Source: Vicingus serpentipes
GTDB taxonomy: Bacteria > Bacteroidota > Bacteroidia > Flavobacteriales_E > Vicingaceae
Direction: 5' to 3'
Length of the DNA: 61,410 nucleotides
Assembly (NCBI GenBank): GCA_024103385.1
Contig: JAGFIT010000061.1
Coordinates: 1 to 61,410 of the forward strand
Below the pieces are notes generated by a model, which was given only the letters and a program-made list of their open reading frames with translations, ran no database searches and was not told the DNA's origin. How positions within the stretch are numbered: position 1 is the first letter of the stretch; every line of letters begins with the position of its first letter. The translations under genes were made by a program, and so were the position numbers. Shown here in pieces: positions 44,545-53,580 of the stretch.

Positions 44545-44955
44545 ATGTTCCATTTAGCTTTTCCTGTTCAAAACCTTAATGAAACCATTGATTTTTACAC
44601 CCTTATTTTAGGTGCTAAAATTGGTCGATCATCTTCTAATTGGGTTGATTTTGATTTATATAACAATCAAATTACAGTGCACCAAGATGTTAATTTTAAA
44701 AAACTTATTCCTGTTTTTGGAGCAGAAGATATCCCTGTCAACCACTTTGGAATAATTTTAACTTTTTCAGATTGGCAAAAATTAAAAGAAGGTATCACTA
44801 AAAAAAATATTCCTTTTTTGATTGCTCCTAAAATAGTTTTTGAAGGAAAAACAGGAGAACAATATTCTTTTTTTGTGGAAGACCCTAATGGGTATGCGAT
44901 TGAATTTAAAGGATTTGCAGATCTTAAAAAAGTTTTTGCTCCAAATGAAAGCTAG
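44545..44955 (+). CDS. VOC-superfamily (glyoxalase-like) protein
   Basis: The 136-residue protein is a single vicinal-oxygen-chelate domain: FHLAFPVQNLNETIDFYTLILGAKIG at the start, NHFGIILTFSDWQKLKEG in the middle, and the closing FFVEDPNGYAIEFKGF with the metal Glu. Candidate metal ligands are His3 in FHLAF, His71 and Glu123. The substrate cannot be given. It is 17 bases after the poly-Asp gene. Confidence 0.88.
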   Translation: MFHLAFPVQNLNETIDFYTLILGAKIGRSSSNWVDFDLYNNQITVHQDVNFKKLIPVFGAEDIPVNHFGIILTFSDWQKLKEGITKKNIPFLIAPKIVFEGKTGEQYSFFVEDPNGYAIEFKGFADLKKVFAPNES

Positions 44956-45055
44956 TCATATCATACTATGAAATAGCATGGATATGTCTACTGCCTAATA
45001 AAGCAAACTTCATTTTATCCCAAATTACATCAATAAAAAATTAAAAAAAATTAGA

Positions 45056-46093
45056 ATGAAAATATGCTTTATAATGTACCCATGGGAAAGGGTTAACCCC
45101 AAGCAGGATTCCACTCTCCGAATAATCCATGAAAGTGTTAAACGTGGCCATGATGTCGCAATTACACATCCTCAAAACCTTACTATCAGAGATAGCATCA
45201 CGCTAAGTTTTTGTAAAACAGTTCAACCCACAACAAAAAAATTAACTAGCAGTATTACTGGTTTTTATAAATCTCTCAAATTTAAAGGCAGCATGCGCTC
45301 TATGAGTGATTTTGATGTTATTTTCATGAGAGATAATCCTCCTATTGATCCTCTTGTATTTAACTTTTTGGACTCTATTAAAGACGATGTTTTCATAATT
45401 AATGCAATAGATGGATTAAGAGAGGCCAATAATAAAATATATACTGCGGCTTATCATGATCCCCATAGAGAAATTATTCCAGCAACGCATGTTTCTAAAA
45501 ACATAGAGTATTTAATGCGAATAATTGAAGAATCTGAAAATGATAAAATGATTATGAAACCACTTGATGGCTATGGAGGAAGTGGTGTAATTGTTATCGA
45601 AAAATCTGCCATGCACAACATCAAATCATTACTCGATTTTTACATCAACAAAGGAGATGGAAAATCAAATTATGTTATTCTTCAAGACTATGTTGAAGGT
45701 GCCGAGAACGGTGATGTTAGAGTGTTAATGCTAAACGGAAAGCCCATAGGGGCACTTCGCAGAAGACCCGCAAAAGGAGATGCAAGGTCAAATATTTCTG
45801 CAGGTGGAACTGTAGAAAAATACAAACTGACAAAAGCAGACAAAATGTTATGCTCAAAAATTGGAGAAAAACTAGTTAGAGATGGTATCTACTACGCTGG
45901 ACTTGATTTGATTGGAGGTAAGTTAATAGAGGTAAATGTTTTAAGCCCAGGCACAATAACTGATATCAATAAATTAAACAACACTAAAATTCAAGAAAAA
46001 ATATTGAACTACTTGGAAGATGTCGTCTTATTAAGGGATCAATTAAAAGAAAATTTTAGACCTGAAAATATAGTTACCCATGCAACGACTTGA
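45056..46093 (+). CDS. GshB-like ATP-grasp ligase
   Basis: The 345-residue protein aligns in layout with prokaryotic glutathione synthetase: the N-terminal MKICFIMYPWERVNPKQDST, FDVIFMRDNPPIDP near residue 83, NAIDGLREANNKIYTA, the ATP-grasp lysine and glycine loop KPLDGYGGSGVIVI near 160-175, and the late AGLDLIGGKLIEVNVLSPGT with the metal-binding Glu and Asn. GshB joins gamma-glutamylcysteine and glycine. No gshA is in the window and the genome has bshA, so its acceptor may be different. Its last 14 bases overlap the next gene, implying coupled expression with the FGase-DUF1704 protein. Confidence 0.85.
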   Translation: MKICFIMYPWERVNPKQDSTLRIIHESVKRGHDVAITHPQNLTIRDSITLSFCKTVQPTTKKLTSSITGFYKSLKFKGSMRSMSDFDVIFMRDNPPIDPLVFNFLDSIKDDVFIINAIDGLREANNKIYTAAYHDPHREIIPATHVSKNIEYLMRIIEESENDKMIMKPLDGYGGSGVIVIEKSAMHNIKSLLDFYINKGDGKSNYVILQDYVEGAENGDVRVLMLNGKPIGALRRRPAKGDARSNISAGGTVEKYKLTKADKMLCSKIGEKLVRDGIYYAGLDLIGGKLIEVNVLSPGTITDINKLNNTKIQEKILNYLEDVVLLRDQLKENFRPENIVTHATT

Positions 46094-48083
46094 AATCAAA
46101 GAGATTATTCGATTAATACAGTCTCAAAAAACATTTGAAGCAATTGCTACAGACGGATCATTTCAGATAAAAATTAATAGATACCTCCCTTATTGCTGCA
46201 CTGCTATACATGATGGAAGTAATTTAAGGAATACTGTTAAAGATAAAATTGCTTTAGATGATTACAGTCGATGGCACGAAGAAGACCCCTTTACTGGCGC
46301 CTTCATTACTTCTATGCCCATTACCTTAATTGGCAGAGACTCTCGATATGAATATGACCTTAACCGATCTCCAGAAGAGTGTATTCACGAAGTTGCTTGG
46401 GGAAAAAAAGTTTGGAAAAAGAAACTTACCACAAAAGAAAAAGAGCTCAGCCTAAAAAAGCACACCAACTACTACAAAGTTACTTATGCCTTAATCGCAA
46501 AGCTAGAAGAACTATTTGGCGGCTGTGTTGTTTATGACTTTCATTCCTATAATTATGAACGATGGGACAGAACGGTTCCTCTATTTAACATCGGAATAGA
46601 AAATTTAGATAAAAAAAAGTACAAAAACTATATTGACCATTGGCAAACTGAACTTAGTAAAATTAAACTAGCTAACATTACGAATGAAACAGCTATTAAT
46701 GACGTGTTTTACGGCAGAGGTTACAACTTACAATTTATAACCAAAAATTTCCCCAATACACTCGTTTTAGCTACTGAAGTAAAAAAAATATATTGCAATG
46801 AATTAACCGGAGAATCTTACCCTAAACGAATAAAGGATTTACAACACCAACTTAAAAATGCGATTCTTAATAATGCCAGTTATTTCAGTCAAAAAATGAC
46901 CAACTGGAAACATGATAATGTTTCTAAACTATTAGATAAAAAAAATGACCCTGCAATAACGAAGGTAGATAAAGAGTTATTTCGTTTAATCAGGAACTTT
47001 GAGTTGCTCGCCTATATTAACCCAATCAATAGTTCTGCCGAAAAAAATAAATTCATAAAAAACAAATTTTCAGAACTACCTAAATTTAAATACAATCCCA
47101 TAAAAATTAATCCTTATGAGCTAAAAAAGGAATTGAGCAGCTTACCCACTAGTGATATCTCTGATGTTTCTATTAGGCATTTGTATGAATCTGTTATTAA
47201 TAGCTATTTTGATAAAACAGACCTATTATCGTCTTTAAACTCTCCGAAATTTTTATTTAATTCGTTAAGGTATTTTGGGAGACCCTCTAAAAAAGACATT
47301 GAAAATGCCAACTATTTATTGCACCTTCCTCTCATTGCTTCAGAGCCAAAAAAAGCTCCTTCCTTAGGCACCAATGAAGCCATTGTTGCTTTTAGAGAAA
47401 GTTTGAATGAGTATGGCTTTGATGGAAAAATAGAATTAAGCAAAAGAGTAATATCACAAGTGATGGTGCTCAACTCTAAAAAAACCATTTTATTTAATCC
47501 AGAAGCAAAATTTACAAGAACAGAAATTAATGCGCTGGTTGCTCACGAAATTGGAGTGCACATGGTAACCACTATGAATTCCAATAGTCAAAAACTAAAA
47601 CTATTTAATATTGGATTACCTGTTAACACAGAAACACAAGAAGGATTGGCTATTTTATCGGAATATTTAAGTGGTAATATTTCCATGAAACGATTAAAAA
47701 AAATCGCTCTACGAGTAATTGTTGTTGACATGATGTGTAGTGGAGCTAATTTTATAGAATGTTTCCATTTCATCAAAAACAATCATATCAATAACCCTCA
47801 TGAAGCATTTAGCTTAGTTACAAGAATTTTTAGAGGTGGTGGTTTTACTAAAGATTATCTTTATTTAAGTGGTTTTGTAAAAATATTGCGTTTTTGGAAT
47901 GAAGATAACAATCTCAATCCCTTGTTAATAGGAAAAACCTCTCTTAATTTTTACAATACAATTAATGAAATGATTGAACGTGAAATGATTAGTTCTCCGT
48001 CATACATTACCAAAAGCTTTGCTAATCCTAGAGTAGAAAACAACAGCGATATCTACGATTACATTTTAAGTGGGTTAAAATAA
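46080..48083 (+). CDS. N-formylglutamate amidohydrolase-like / DUF1704 (QEGLA motif) metallopeptidase fusion
   Basis: The 667-residue protein joins two enzymes. Residues about 1-250 resemble N-formylglutamate amidohydrolase: HDGSNLRN, GRDSRYEYDLNRSPEE and VVYDFHSYNYERWDR. Residues about 290-667 are DUF1704 (flavohemoglobin expression-modulating QEGLA family), with a zinc site HEIGVH (His489, Glu490, His494) and the third ligand Glu521 in TQEGLA. The HExxxH plus QEG pattern matches the MATCAP/KIAA0895 tubulin carboxypeptidases. The pairing with a GshB-like ligase suggests peptide or amide chemistry. No signal peptide. Bacterial function is unknown. Confidence 0.85.
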   Translation: MQRLEIKEIIRLIQSQKTFEAIATDGSFQIKINRYLPYCCTAIHDGSNLRNTVKDKIALDDYSRWHEEDPFTGAFITSMPITLIGRDSRYEYDLNRSPEECIHEVAWGKKVWKKKLTTKEKELSLKKHTNYYKVTYALIAKLEELFGGCVVYDFHSYNYERWDRTVPLFNIGIENLDKKKYKNYIDHWQTELSKIKLANITNETAINDVFYGRGYNLQFITKNFPNTLVLATEVKKIYCNELTGESYPKRIKDLQHQLKNAILNNASYFSQKMTNWKHDNVSKLLDKKNDPAITKVDKELFRLIRNFELLAYINPINSSAEKNKFIKNKFSELPKFKYNPIKINPYELKKELSSLPTSDISDVSIRHLYESVINSYFDKTDLLSSLNSPKFLFNSLRYFGRPSKKDIENANYLLHLPLIASEPKKAPSLGTNEAIVAFRESLNEYGFDGKIELSKRVISQVMVLNSKKTILFNPEAKFTRTEINALVAHEIGVHMVTTMNSNSQKLKLFNIGLPVNTETQEGLAILSEYLSGNISMKRLKKIALRVIVVDMMCSGANFIECFHFIKNNHINNPHEAFSLVTRIFRGGGFTKDYLYLSGFVKILRFWNEDNNLNPLLIGKTSLNFYNTINEMIEREMISSPSYITKSFANPRVENNSDIYDYILSGLK

Positions 48084-48090
48084 TAACTAT

Positions 48091-48600
48091 TTAACTAAAA
48101 ATAGCTTTTAACTCCGAAGCATCTCCTGGCTGCATCTTTCCTGCTAAAATTAAGCTTAATTGTCTTCTTCTTAAGGCTCCATCAAACTGTCGTTGCTCCT
48201 CTTCAGTTTCTGGAACTACATCAGGAACTTCTATAGGTGTGCCTATTTGGTCAACCGCAACAAATGTATAGTAGGCATTATTGCTCAATGTTTTTTCTCC
48301 AGTTCGATGGTCTTCCACAAAAACTTCAATAAATACTTCCATGGAAGAATTAAAGGTACGTGTTACTTTAGCTTCAACAGTAATAATGTCTCCTAATTTA
48401 ATTGGCGAAGAGAATGACACATTGTTTACAGATGCCGTTACAACTGTTCTGTTTGAACAGCGATGAGCAGATATAGCGGAACAAATATCCATTAAATGAA
48501 GTAATCGTCCACCCATTAAATTACCCAATGTGTTGGTATCATTAGGCAACACAATCTCTGTCATTATGGCTTTGGTGGATGCTGCTGTTTTTGTTTTCAT
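48091..48600 (-). CDS. Acyl-CoA thioesterase (hotdog fold)
   Basis: The 169-residue protein is a YciA/BFIT-type hotdog thioesterase: MTEIVLPNDTNTLGNLMGGRLLHLMDICSAISAHR carries the NTLGNLMGG motif with the catalytic Asn/Asp region, followed by VTASVNNVSFSSPIKLGDIITVEAKVTRTFNSSMEVFIEVF. It should hydrolyse acyl-CoA esters. The stop is eight bases from the convergent DUF1704 gene. Confidence 0.92.
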   Translation of the reverse strand: MKTKTAASTKAIMTEIVLPNDTNTLGNLMGGRLLHLMDICSAISAHRCSNRTVVTASVNNVSFSSPIKLGDIITVEAKVTRTFNSSMEVFIEVFVEDHRTGEKTLSNNAYYTFVAVDQIGTPIEVPDVVPETEEEQRQFDGALRRRQLSLILAGKMQPGDASELKAIFS

Positions 48601-48691
48601 ACGCCTTTCTGTTTATTTAATTAAGTCACATAGAATCCGAAAAAATACCTTATCAGATAACATTGTTACTCTCTTCATGATACAAAAGTAC

Positions 48692-49951
48692 TTACAATTC
48701 ATCTACAAAATCACGAATCAAACGAAAACAATCCTCAAACTCATTTAAGGGAAGCGTTTTAGCTACATCATCCACATCGTGATACGCTGCAATACCTCCT
48801 AAGGCATAAATAAAAAAAGCAGGAATCCCTTTTTCGCTAAACCAATAATGATCACTATTGGCTGCTTTTCCTCTTTTCTTTACAGCAGCTACGTAATTGT
48901 TTTTTGTGTTAATTGTTTGAAGTCGTTGAAACTCCTTTTCGTGTATTGCTCCATTTACTACCATTATTCCTTCATCTCCTGTTCCAATTACATCTAAATT
49001 AATTTCAAATTTTATTTTTTTTAACTCAATTGTTGGGTGTTCAACAAAATATTTAGACCCTACCAATCCTGATTCTTCTGCTCCAAAAGCAATAAAAACC
49101 ATTGTTTTTTTTGGAGGTTCTTTTCTGGCATAATAAGTTGCTAAATCCAATAACATAGCAACTCCACTAGCATTATCATTCGCCCCCGGAAAATAAACAT
49201 CGTCTCCCATTTTACCCAAATGATCATAATGAGCAGAAAAAACAATAAAAGAATCTGGATATAAAGTTCCTGGAACAAGTCCTATCACATTTTGAGATTG
49301 ATAGTTCTGAATAAATTTTTGATTAATCTCCAAAGTAATACTTCTAGTATTTCTATCCATTCTTTCTTTAGAAATATGTAATACCGCGTAATCTTGATAG
49401 GATTGAGATAAATGTTTGGTCAGCTTTTTTTCTAAAAAAATAAGTCCAGCAGCTCCATAAAAATTCAACTTTAATCGCTGGAACAATTCATTATCCTTAT
49501 CCACCCCTTCATCATCTATTACAATAAATTTATTCATGAAAAAATTTCGTTCCACCAGTTTTTTCAATTGTTTATTGGTGGGTAAATTCGTTTTATTGTA
49601 CCATACTAACTCAAATTTTCCAGCAATAGCACTAGAGTTTGCTCCTACGATGTAATCTTTTCCTGCAACAAGGATAACATCATCTATCTGTACAGAAAGC
49701 CTCCCTGTGATGGTATTTATAGGGTAATTAAACTCTTGAAAATAGGTGGAATCAATCGGGTTTATCCCCAAGCGGTTAAATTCTTTTGCGATGTAAGTGG
49801 CTGCTTTCTTTTCTCCTTGATTTTCAACGCCTCTTCCTTCAAAGTAAGAAGAAGTAAGTGTATCAACTATATGGCGAGCATAAGTTATATTTTGCGACAA
49901 AAGAATTGTGACAAGAAATTGTCCCCCTATGCACAACAACCATTTCTTCAT
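48692..49951 (-). CDS. Secreted M28-family zinc aminopeptidase
   Basis: A signal peptide (about residues 1-20, ends LLSQN) is followed by a PA domain-like insert (about 90-210) and the M28 catalytic domain with the zinc ligands FSAHYDHLGK, YFPGANDNASGVAMLLDLA, FIAFGAEESGLVGSKYF (Glu pair) and the late HDVDD. The 419-residue length is typical. It probably removes N-terminal amino acids from peptides in the periplasm or outside. It follows the gene at 49956 by four bases. Confidence 0.92.
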   Translation of the reverse strand: MKKWLLCIGGQFLVTILLSQNITYARHIVDTLTSSYFEGRGVENQGEKKAATYIAKEFNRLGINPIDSTYFQEFNYPINTITGRLSVQIDDVILVAGKDYIVGANSSAIAGKFELVWYNKTNLPTNKQLKKLVERNFFMNKFIVIDDEGVDKDNELFQRLKLNFYGAAGLIFLEKKLTKHLSQSYQDYAVLHISKERMDRNTRSITLEINQKFIQNYQSQNVIGLVPGTLYPDSFIVFSAHYDHLGKMGDDVYFPGANDNASGVAMLLDLATYYARKEPPKKTMVFIAFGAEESGLVGSKYFVEHPTIELKKIKFEINLDVIGTGDEGIMVVNGAIHEKEFQRLQTINTKNNYVAAVKKRGKAANSDHYWFSEKGIPAFFIYALGGIAAYHDVDDVAKTLPLNEFEDCFRLIRDFVDEL

Positions 49952-49955
49952 ATTG

Positions 49956-50510
49956 TTAAGAAAACTTTCTTTCTATCAAATCAACCATTTCTTGCACTCG
50001 TTCATTTTCGTCATCCCAATTATACACTTGTTTTGTTTCCGCAACCAATAATTGTGCTTCCGATAATGTTGACACATTGTCGATTGAAGTTATCAATCCA
50101 TTAAAAGCGTTCATGTCTTTATTAAATAATTCATTGGCATAAAGATAACGGTCGTTTAAATTAAATGAATCAGCTAGTTTCCTAGTGGTCTTTTTTTCCA
50201 ATTGATTCACAACAGAAGGCTGTTCAGGTTTTTTAAGTACAGTAGTAGGCTTAACCACTTCCTCTTCAGTTATTTCTTGAGTTAAAGGATCCTGCTCTAT
50301 TTTTTCATTATTTTTCACCTGTTTAACCGCCTCCTCCGTTTGCAACATATACCTTAGCACTACCAGTTTTTCTTGCATCTTATTGACCTTAGACAAAACT
50401 ACATCTATCTCCAATGGAGAAATTTTACGCTCACCAGATAATTTATCAGACCGTTCAACAATACTTTCTAATAAATGATTTAACTCTTGCCTTAATTGTT
50501 CAATTTCCAT
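49956..50510 (-). CDS. Coiled-coil cytoplasmic protein of unknown function
   Basis: The 184-residue protein has an N-terminal coiled coil (about 1-65: LRQELNHLLESIVERSDKL, VDVVLSKVNKMQEKLVVLRYML-like heptads), a disordered acidic/Pro middle (about 66-110), and a C-terminal helical part with LADSFNLNDRYLYANELFNKDMNAFNGLITSIDNVSTLSEAQLL. The end is similar to a conserved Bacteroidota domain of unknown function. It lacks a signal. It shares a unit with the M28 peptidase and is divergent from alr. Confidence 0.7.
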   Translation of the reverse strand: MEIEQLRQELNHLLESIVERSDKLSGERKISPLEIDVVLSKVNKMQEKLVVLRYMLQTEEAVKQVKNNEKIEQDPLTQEITEEEVVKPTTVLKKPEQPSVVNQLEKKTTRKLADSFNLNDRYLYANELFNKDMNAFNGLITSIDNVSTLSEAQLLVAETKQVYNWDDENERVQEMVDLIERKFS

Positions 50511-50610
50511 AACTTCGAAACTTATTCAGTAAAAAACTAAAAATAAGAAAATTTAATCGTTTTTGTAAATCCTCTAACAAAAATAAACCTTTCAATAACT
50601 ACCCAAATTA

Positions 50611-51738
50611 ATGATGCAAAAAGAATTAGTTTTTGACACTACACTCGAAATTAACATGAATAATTTGGTTGCTAACTTGAATTATTTTAGGTCATTAATT
50701 CAACCCAAAACCAAAATAATGGCAATGGTTAAAGCTTTTTCTTATGGTTTAGGAACCTATGAAATAGCCCGATTATTAGAACAAAATGGTGTTGATTATT
50801 TGGGTGTTGCCAATACCTACGAGGGAATAGAATTAAGAAAAGAAGGAATTCAATTACCTATTATGGTAATGAAACCTGAGGTAGAAAGTTTTGATTTAGT
50901 AATAGAAAACAACCTAACGCCAGCTATTTTTTCTTTATATGCACTCCATAAATTAATTGAAGCGCTAAAAATAAATGCGTCCTTTAACATCTACCATCCA
51001 TTTTTGATTAGTATTAAAATAGACACTGGGATGCATCGATTAGGATTTGATGAAAAAGACATTGCTGAATTAATTAACAACATTAAAAAATATCCTTTTT
51101 TAAAAATTGAAAGTATTTTTTCTCATTTGGCGGCCACTGATGAAGCTGAACACGATAATTTTACCATTCAACAAATTAAAAGTTTTAACCATTTTGCCTC
51201 CTTTTTTGAAAATGAATTTGAATATCATATTGATAAACACATTTTAAACTCTAATGGTATTATACGATTCAATGACGCTCAAATGGACATGGTACGTTTG
51301 GGTATTGGGTTATATGGAGTAGCCTCTGATCTGGCCGTTCAACAACAACTACTACCTGTGAGTACTCTAAAATCTAAAATTGCTCAAATAAAGGAAATTC
51401 CTTCAGGGGAAACTATCGGTTATAACCGAAAAGGAGTTGCCTCCAAAAATATAAAAATAGCAACCATTCCGGTAGGTTATGCTGATGGGCTAAGTAGAAG
51501 ATTAGGGAATGGTAATTGGTCTATGCTCGTAAATGGACAAAAAGCTCCCATTATTGGTAATGTTTGTATGGATATGGTAATGATTGATGTCACCAATATC
51601 GAATGTAAAGAAAATGATGAAGCTTTTATTTTTAGTGATGAAAACCCTATTACTAAAATGGCCAAGCAAATTGGTACCATCCCTTATGAAATACTAACTT
51701 CTTACTCGCCACGAGTGCGAAGGGTTTTTAAACATTAA
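50611..51738 (+). CDS. alr: Alanine racemase
   Basis: Alr makes D-alanine for the cell wall. The 375-residue protein has the PLP lysine Lys41 in MAMVKAFSYGLGTYE, the HRLGFDEKD and SHLAATDEAEHDNFTIQQ regions, and the second catalytic region IGYNRKGVA, VGYADGLSRRLGNGNWSMLVNG and GNVCMDMVMIDVT. The start could be either of the adjacent ATG codons at 50611 and 50614. Its stop overlaps that of the convergent trpS by four bases. Confidence 0.96.
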   Translation: MMQKELVFDTTLEINMNNLVANLNYFRSLIQPKTKIMAMVKAFSYGLGTYEIARLLEQNGVDYLGVANTYEGIELRKEGIQLPIMVMKPEVESFDLVIENNLTPAIFSLYALHKLIEALKINASFNIYHPFLISIKIDTGMHRLGFDEKDIAELINNIKKYPFLKIESIFSHLAATDEAEHDNFTIQQIKSFNHFASFFENEFEYHIDKHILNSNGIIRFNDAQMDMVRLGIGLYGVASDLAVQQQLLPVSTLKSKIAQIKEIPSGETIGYNRKGVASKNIKIATIPVGYADGLSRRLGNGNWSMLVNGQKAPIIGNVCMDMVMIDVTNIECKENDEAFIFSDENPITKMAKQIGTIPYEILTSYSPRVRRVFKH

Positions 51739-52703
51739 TACCCTAGCTTTTCTCTTACCCTTCTCAACACAGGATGAGCAACGGTTCTTGCTTTTTTCGC
51801 TCCAATTTGTAATTGTTCTTCCAACTCATTTAAGTTTTCCATGTAGTAATTAAATTGAGTTCGTTCTTTCTTGAATTTTTTGCAAATCAAATCAAATAAT
51901 TCCTGCTTAGCATGTCCATACCCGTAATTACCTCCAGCATAATTTTTTCGCATAACCTCTACTTCATCAGCAGTAGCCAATAACTGGTACAGAGCAAATA
52001 CATTACAAGTTTCGGTATCTTTTGGAGATTCCATGGGAGTACTATCTGTCTCTATCGACATTACTTGTTTTCTTAATTGCTTATCATTTAAAAAAATATT
52101 AATAATGTTATTTTTTGACTTACTCATTTTTTGTCCATCAGTACCAGGAATCAGCATGGTATCTTCTTGTAACTTTGCTTCAGGCAACACAAAAGTTTCT
52201 CCCATTTGGTGGTTAAAACGACCTGCAACATCTCTTGTCATCTCTATGTGTTGTAATTGGTCTTTTCCTACAGGAACAATTTCAGCATCATACAACAATA
52301 TGTCGGCAGCCATTAACATAGGATAAACAAATAAACCTGAATTAACATCTTCTAACCTATCCGCTTTATCTTTAAAAGAATGCGCCAACGTTAACCGTTG
52401 ATAAGGGAAAAAACAACTCAAGTACCAAGTTAATTCAGTAACTTCTGGCACATCAGACTGCCGATAAAAAACAGTTGATTCAGGGTTTAATCCACACGCT
52501 AACCATGCTGCTGCCGTAGCATAAGTATTCTCTTTTAACTGTTTAGCATCCTTAATTTGTGTTAGCGAATGCATATCAGCGATAAAGAAAAACGATTCAT
52601 TTTCCGATTGGTTAGCCATCTTCACTGCAGGTAAAATTGCTCCTAATAAATTACCTAAATGAGGTGTCCCTGTACTTTGTATCCCTGTTAATATTCTTGA
52701 CAT
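51735..52703 (-). CDS. trpS: Tryptophanyl-tRNA synthetase
   Basis: The 322-residue class I synthetase has the HIGH-equivalent TGTPHLGNLLGAI at residues 11-23, the tryptophan pocket region ADMHSLTQIKDAKQL, PVGKDQLQHIEMTRDVAGRFN, and the KMSKSKNN loop. The length is typical. A box TATTTTTG on the same strand lies four bases before the ATG, so the mRNA may be leaderless. It is divergent from plsC. Confidence 0.97.
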   Translation of the reverse strand: MSRILTGIQSTGTPHLGNLLGAILPAVKMANQSENESFFFIADMHSLTQIKDAKQLKENTYATAAAWLACGLNPESTVFYRQSDVPEVTELTWYLSCFFPYQRLTLAHSFKDKADRLEDVNSGLFVYPMLMAADILLYDAEIVPVGKDQLQHIEMTRDVAGRFNHQMGETFVLPEAKLQEDTMLIPGTDGQKMSKSKNNIINIFLNDKQLRKQVMSIETDSTPMESPKDTETCNVFALYQLLATADEVEVMRKNYAGGNYGYGHAKQELFDLICKKFKKERTQFNYYMENLNELEEQLQIGAKKARTVAHPVLRRVREKLGY

Positions 52704-52707
52704 AGAA

Positions 52708-52715
52708 CAAAAATA
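52708..52715 (-). promoter_or_regulatory. Putative -7 box of trpS (TATTTTTG)
   Basis: The minus strand reads TATTTTTG, matching TAnnTTTG, and ends four bases before the trpS start. A start of transcription about seven bases downstream would fall on or in the start codon. Confidence 0.4.
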
Positions 52716-52741
52716 ATATTTCTTTTTGATAAGAACTTACC

Positions 52742-52749
52742 TAACTTTG
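52742..52749 (+). promoter_or_regulatory. Putative -7 box of plsC (TAACTTTG)
   Basis: TAACTTTG matches TAnnTTTG and ends eight bases before the ATG at 52758. The implied leader is 0-3 bases. The divergent trpS and plsC starts are only 54 bases apart, so both promoters must be packed here. Confidence 0.5.
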
Positions 52750-52757
52750 AGACTTCA

Positions 52758-53510
52758 ATGAAAAAGGCAAAAGAAATACTCGGTGGATTATGGAAAATCT
52801 ATGTTTTTATATGGTTTACTATCATCTTATTATTACTCTATCCTTTTTATCTTTTCTTTTTACTCAATGAGAAACATTTTAATAAGGGTTTTAAGTTGTT
52901 ACTAGTACACACTGGCGTGTTAATGTATCTTGTAGGCATTTTTATGCAAGTGAAAAACAAACACTACATTAAAAAAGGACAAGCATATGTGATTACACCC
53001 AACCATACCTCCTATTTAGACATTGTTATTTTATACCAAACCTTTACCCAATACTTTGTTTTTATGGGGAAGAACGAATTGGCAAGCGTTCCTGTGTTTA
53101 ACATCTTTTTTAAAAAGATGAATATTCCTGTCAATCGTGCTAGTGCTTCATCTGGAAAAAGAGCTATGGATAGATGTGGGCAAGAATTAGACAAAGGACA
53201 TAGTGTGGTATTATTTCCTGAGGGAACTATTCCCAAAGATGTCCCCAATATGTTAAAATTCAAAAATGGAGCTTTTAAACTCGCTATTGAAAAACAAGTG
53301 CCTGTGCTTCCTATCACTTTTTTCACCAATTACAAACGCTTAGAAATGGCTGGGTTATTTTCTGGAAAAGCTGGTCCTGGAATAGCAAAAGCAGTGATTC
53401 ATGAACCTATCCCAACTAAAGGAATGACACAAGAAGATCTAGTTTCATTACGGGAAAAAGTATTTTCCATCATTAATAATGAATTATCGGCATATAGTCT
53501 TAATAATTAA
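52758..53510 (+). CDS. plsC: 1-acyl-sn-glycerol-3-phosphate acyltransferase
   Basis: PlsC acylates lysophosphatidic acid in phospholipid synthesis. The 250-residue protein has two N-terminal membrane helices (about 10-32 and 45-65), the HX4D motif in TPNHTSYLDIVIL near residue 83, the substrate motif VNRASASSGKRAMDR, and FPEGTIPKD near 158. It is in the right size range. The distance to the next gene is 70 bases. Confidence 0.93.
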   Translation: MKKAKEILGGLWKIYVFIWFTIILLLLYPFYLFFLLNEKHFNKGFKLLLVHTGVLMYLVGIFMQVKNKHYIKKGQAYVITPNHTSYLDIVILYQTFTQYFVFMGKNELASVPVFNIFFKKMNIPVNRASASSGKRAMDRCGQELDKGHSVVLFPEGTIPKDVPNMLKFKNGAFKLAIEKQVPVLPITFFTNYKRLEMAGLFSGKAGPGIAKAVIHEPIPTKGMTQEDLVSLREKVFSIINNELSAYSLNN

Positions 53511-53580
53511 GTTGCAGAATTGGAGCTCAAAAATATCAACCCCATGTAATCCTACTCATATTTTTGCTATCTTCGTTGAG

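Noticed and set aside
53479..53580. Upstream extension of the TlpA-like gene
   Set aside because: The extension overlaps plsC and lacks a signal; the ATG at 53581 gives a clean lipoprotein signal.
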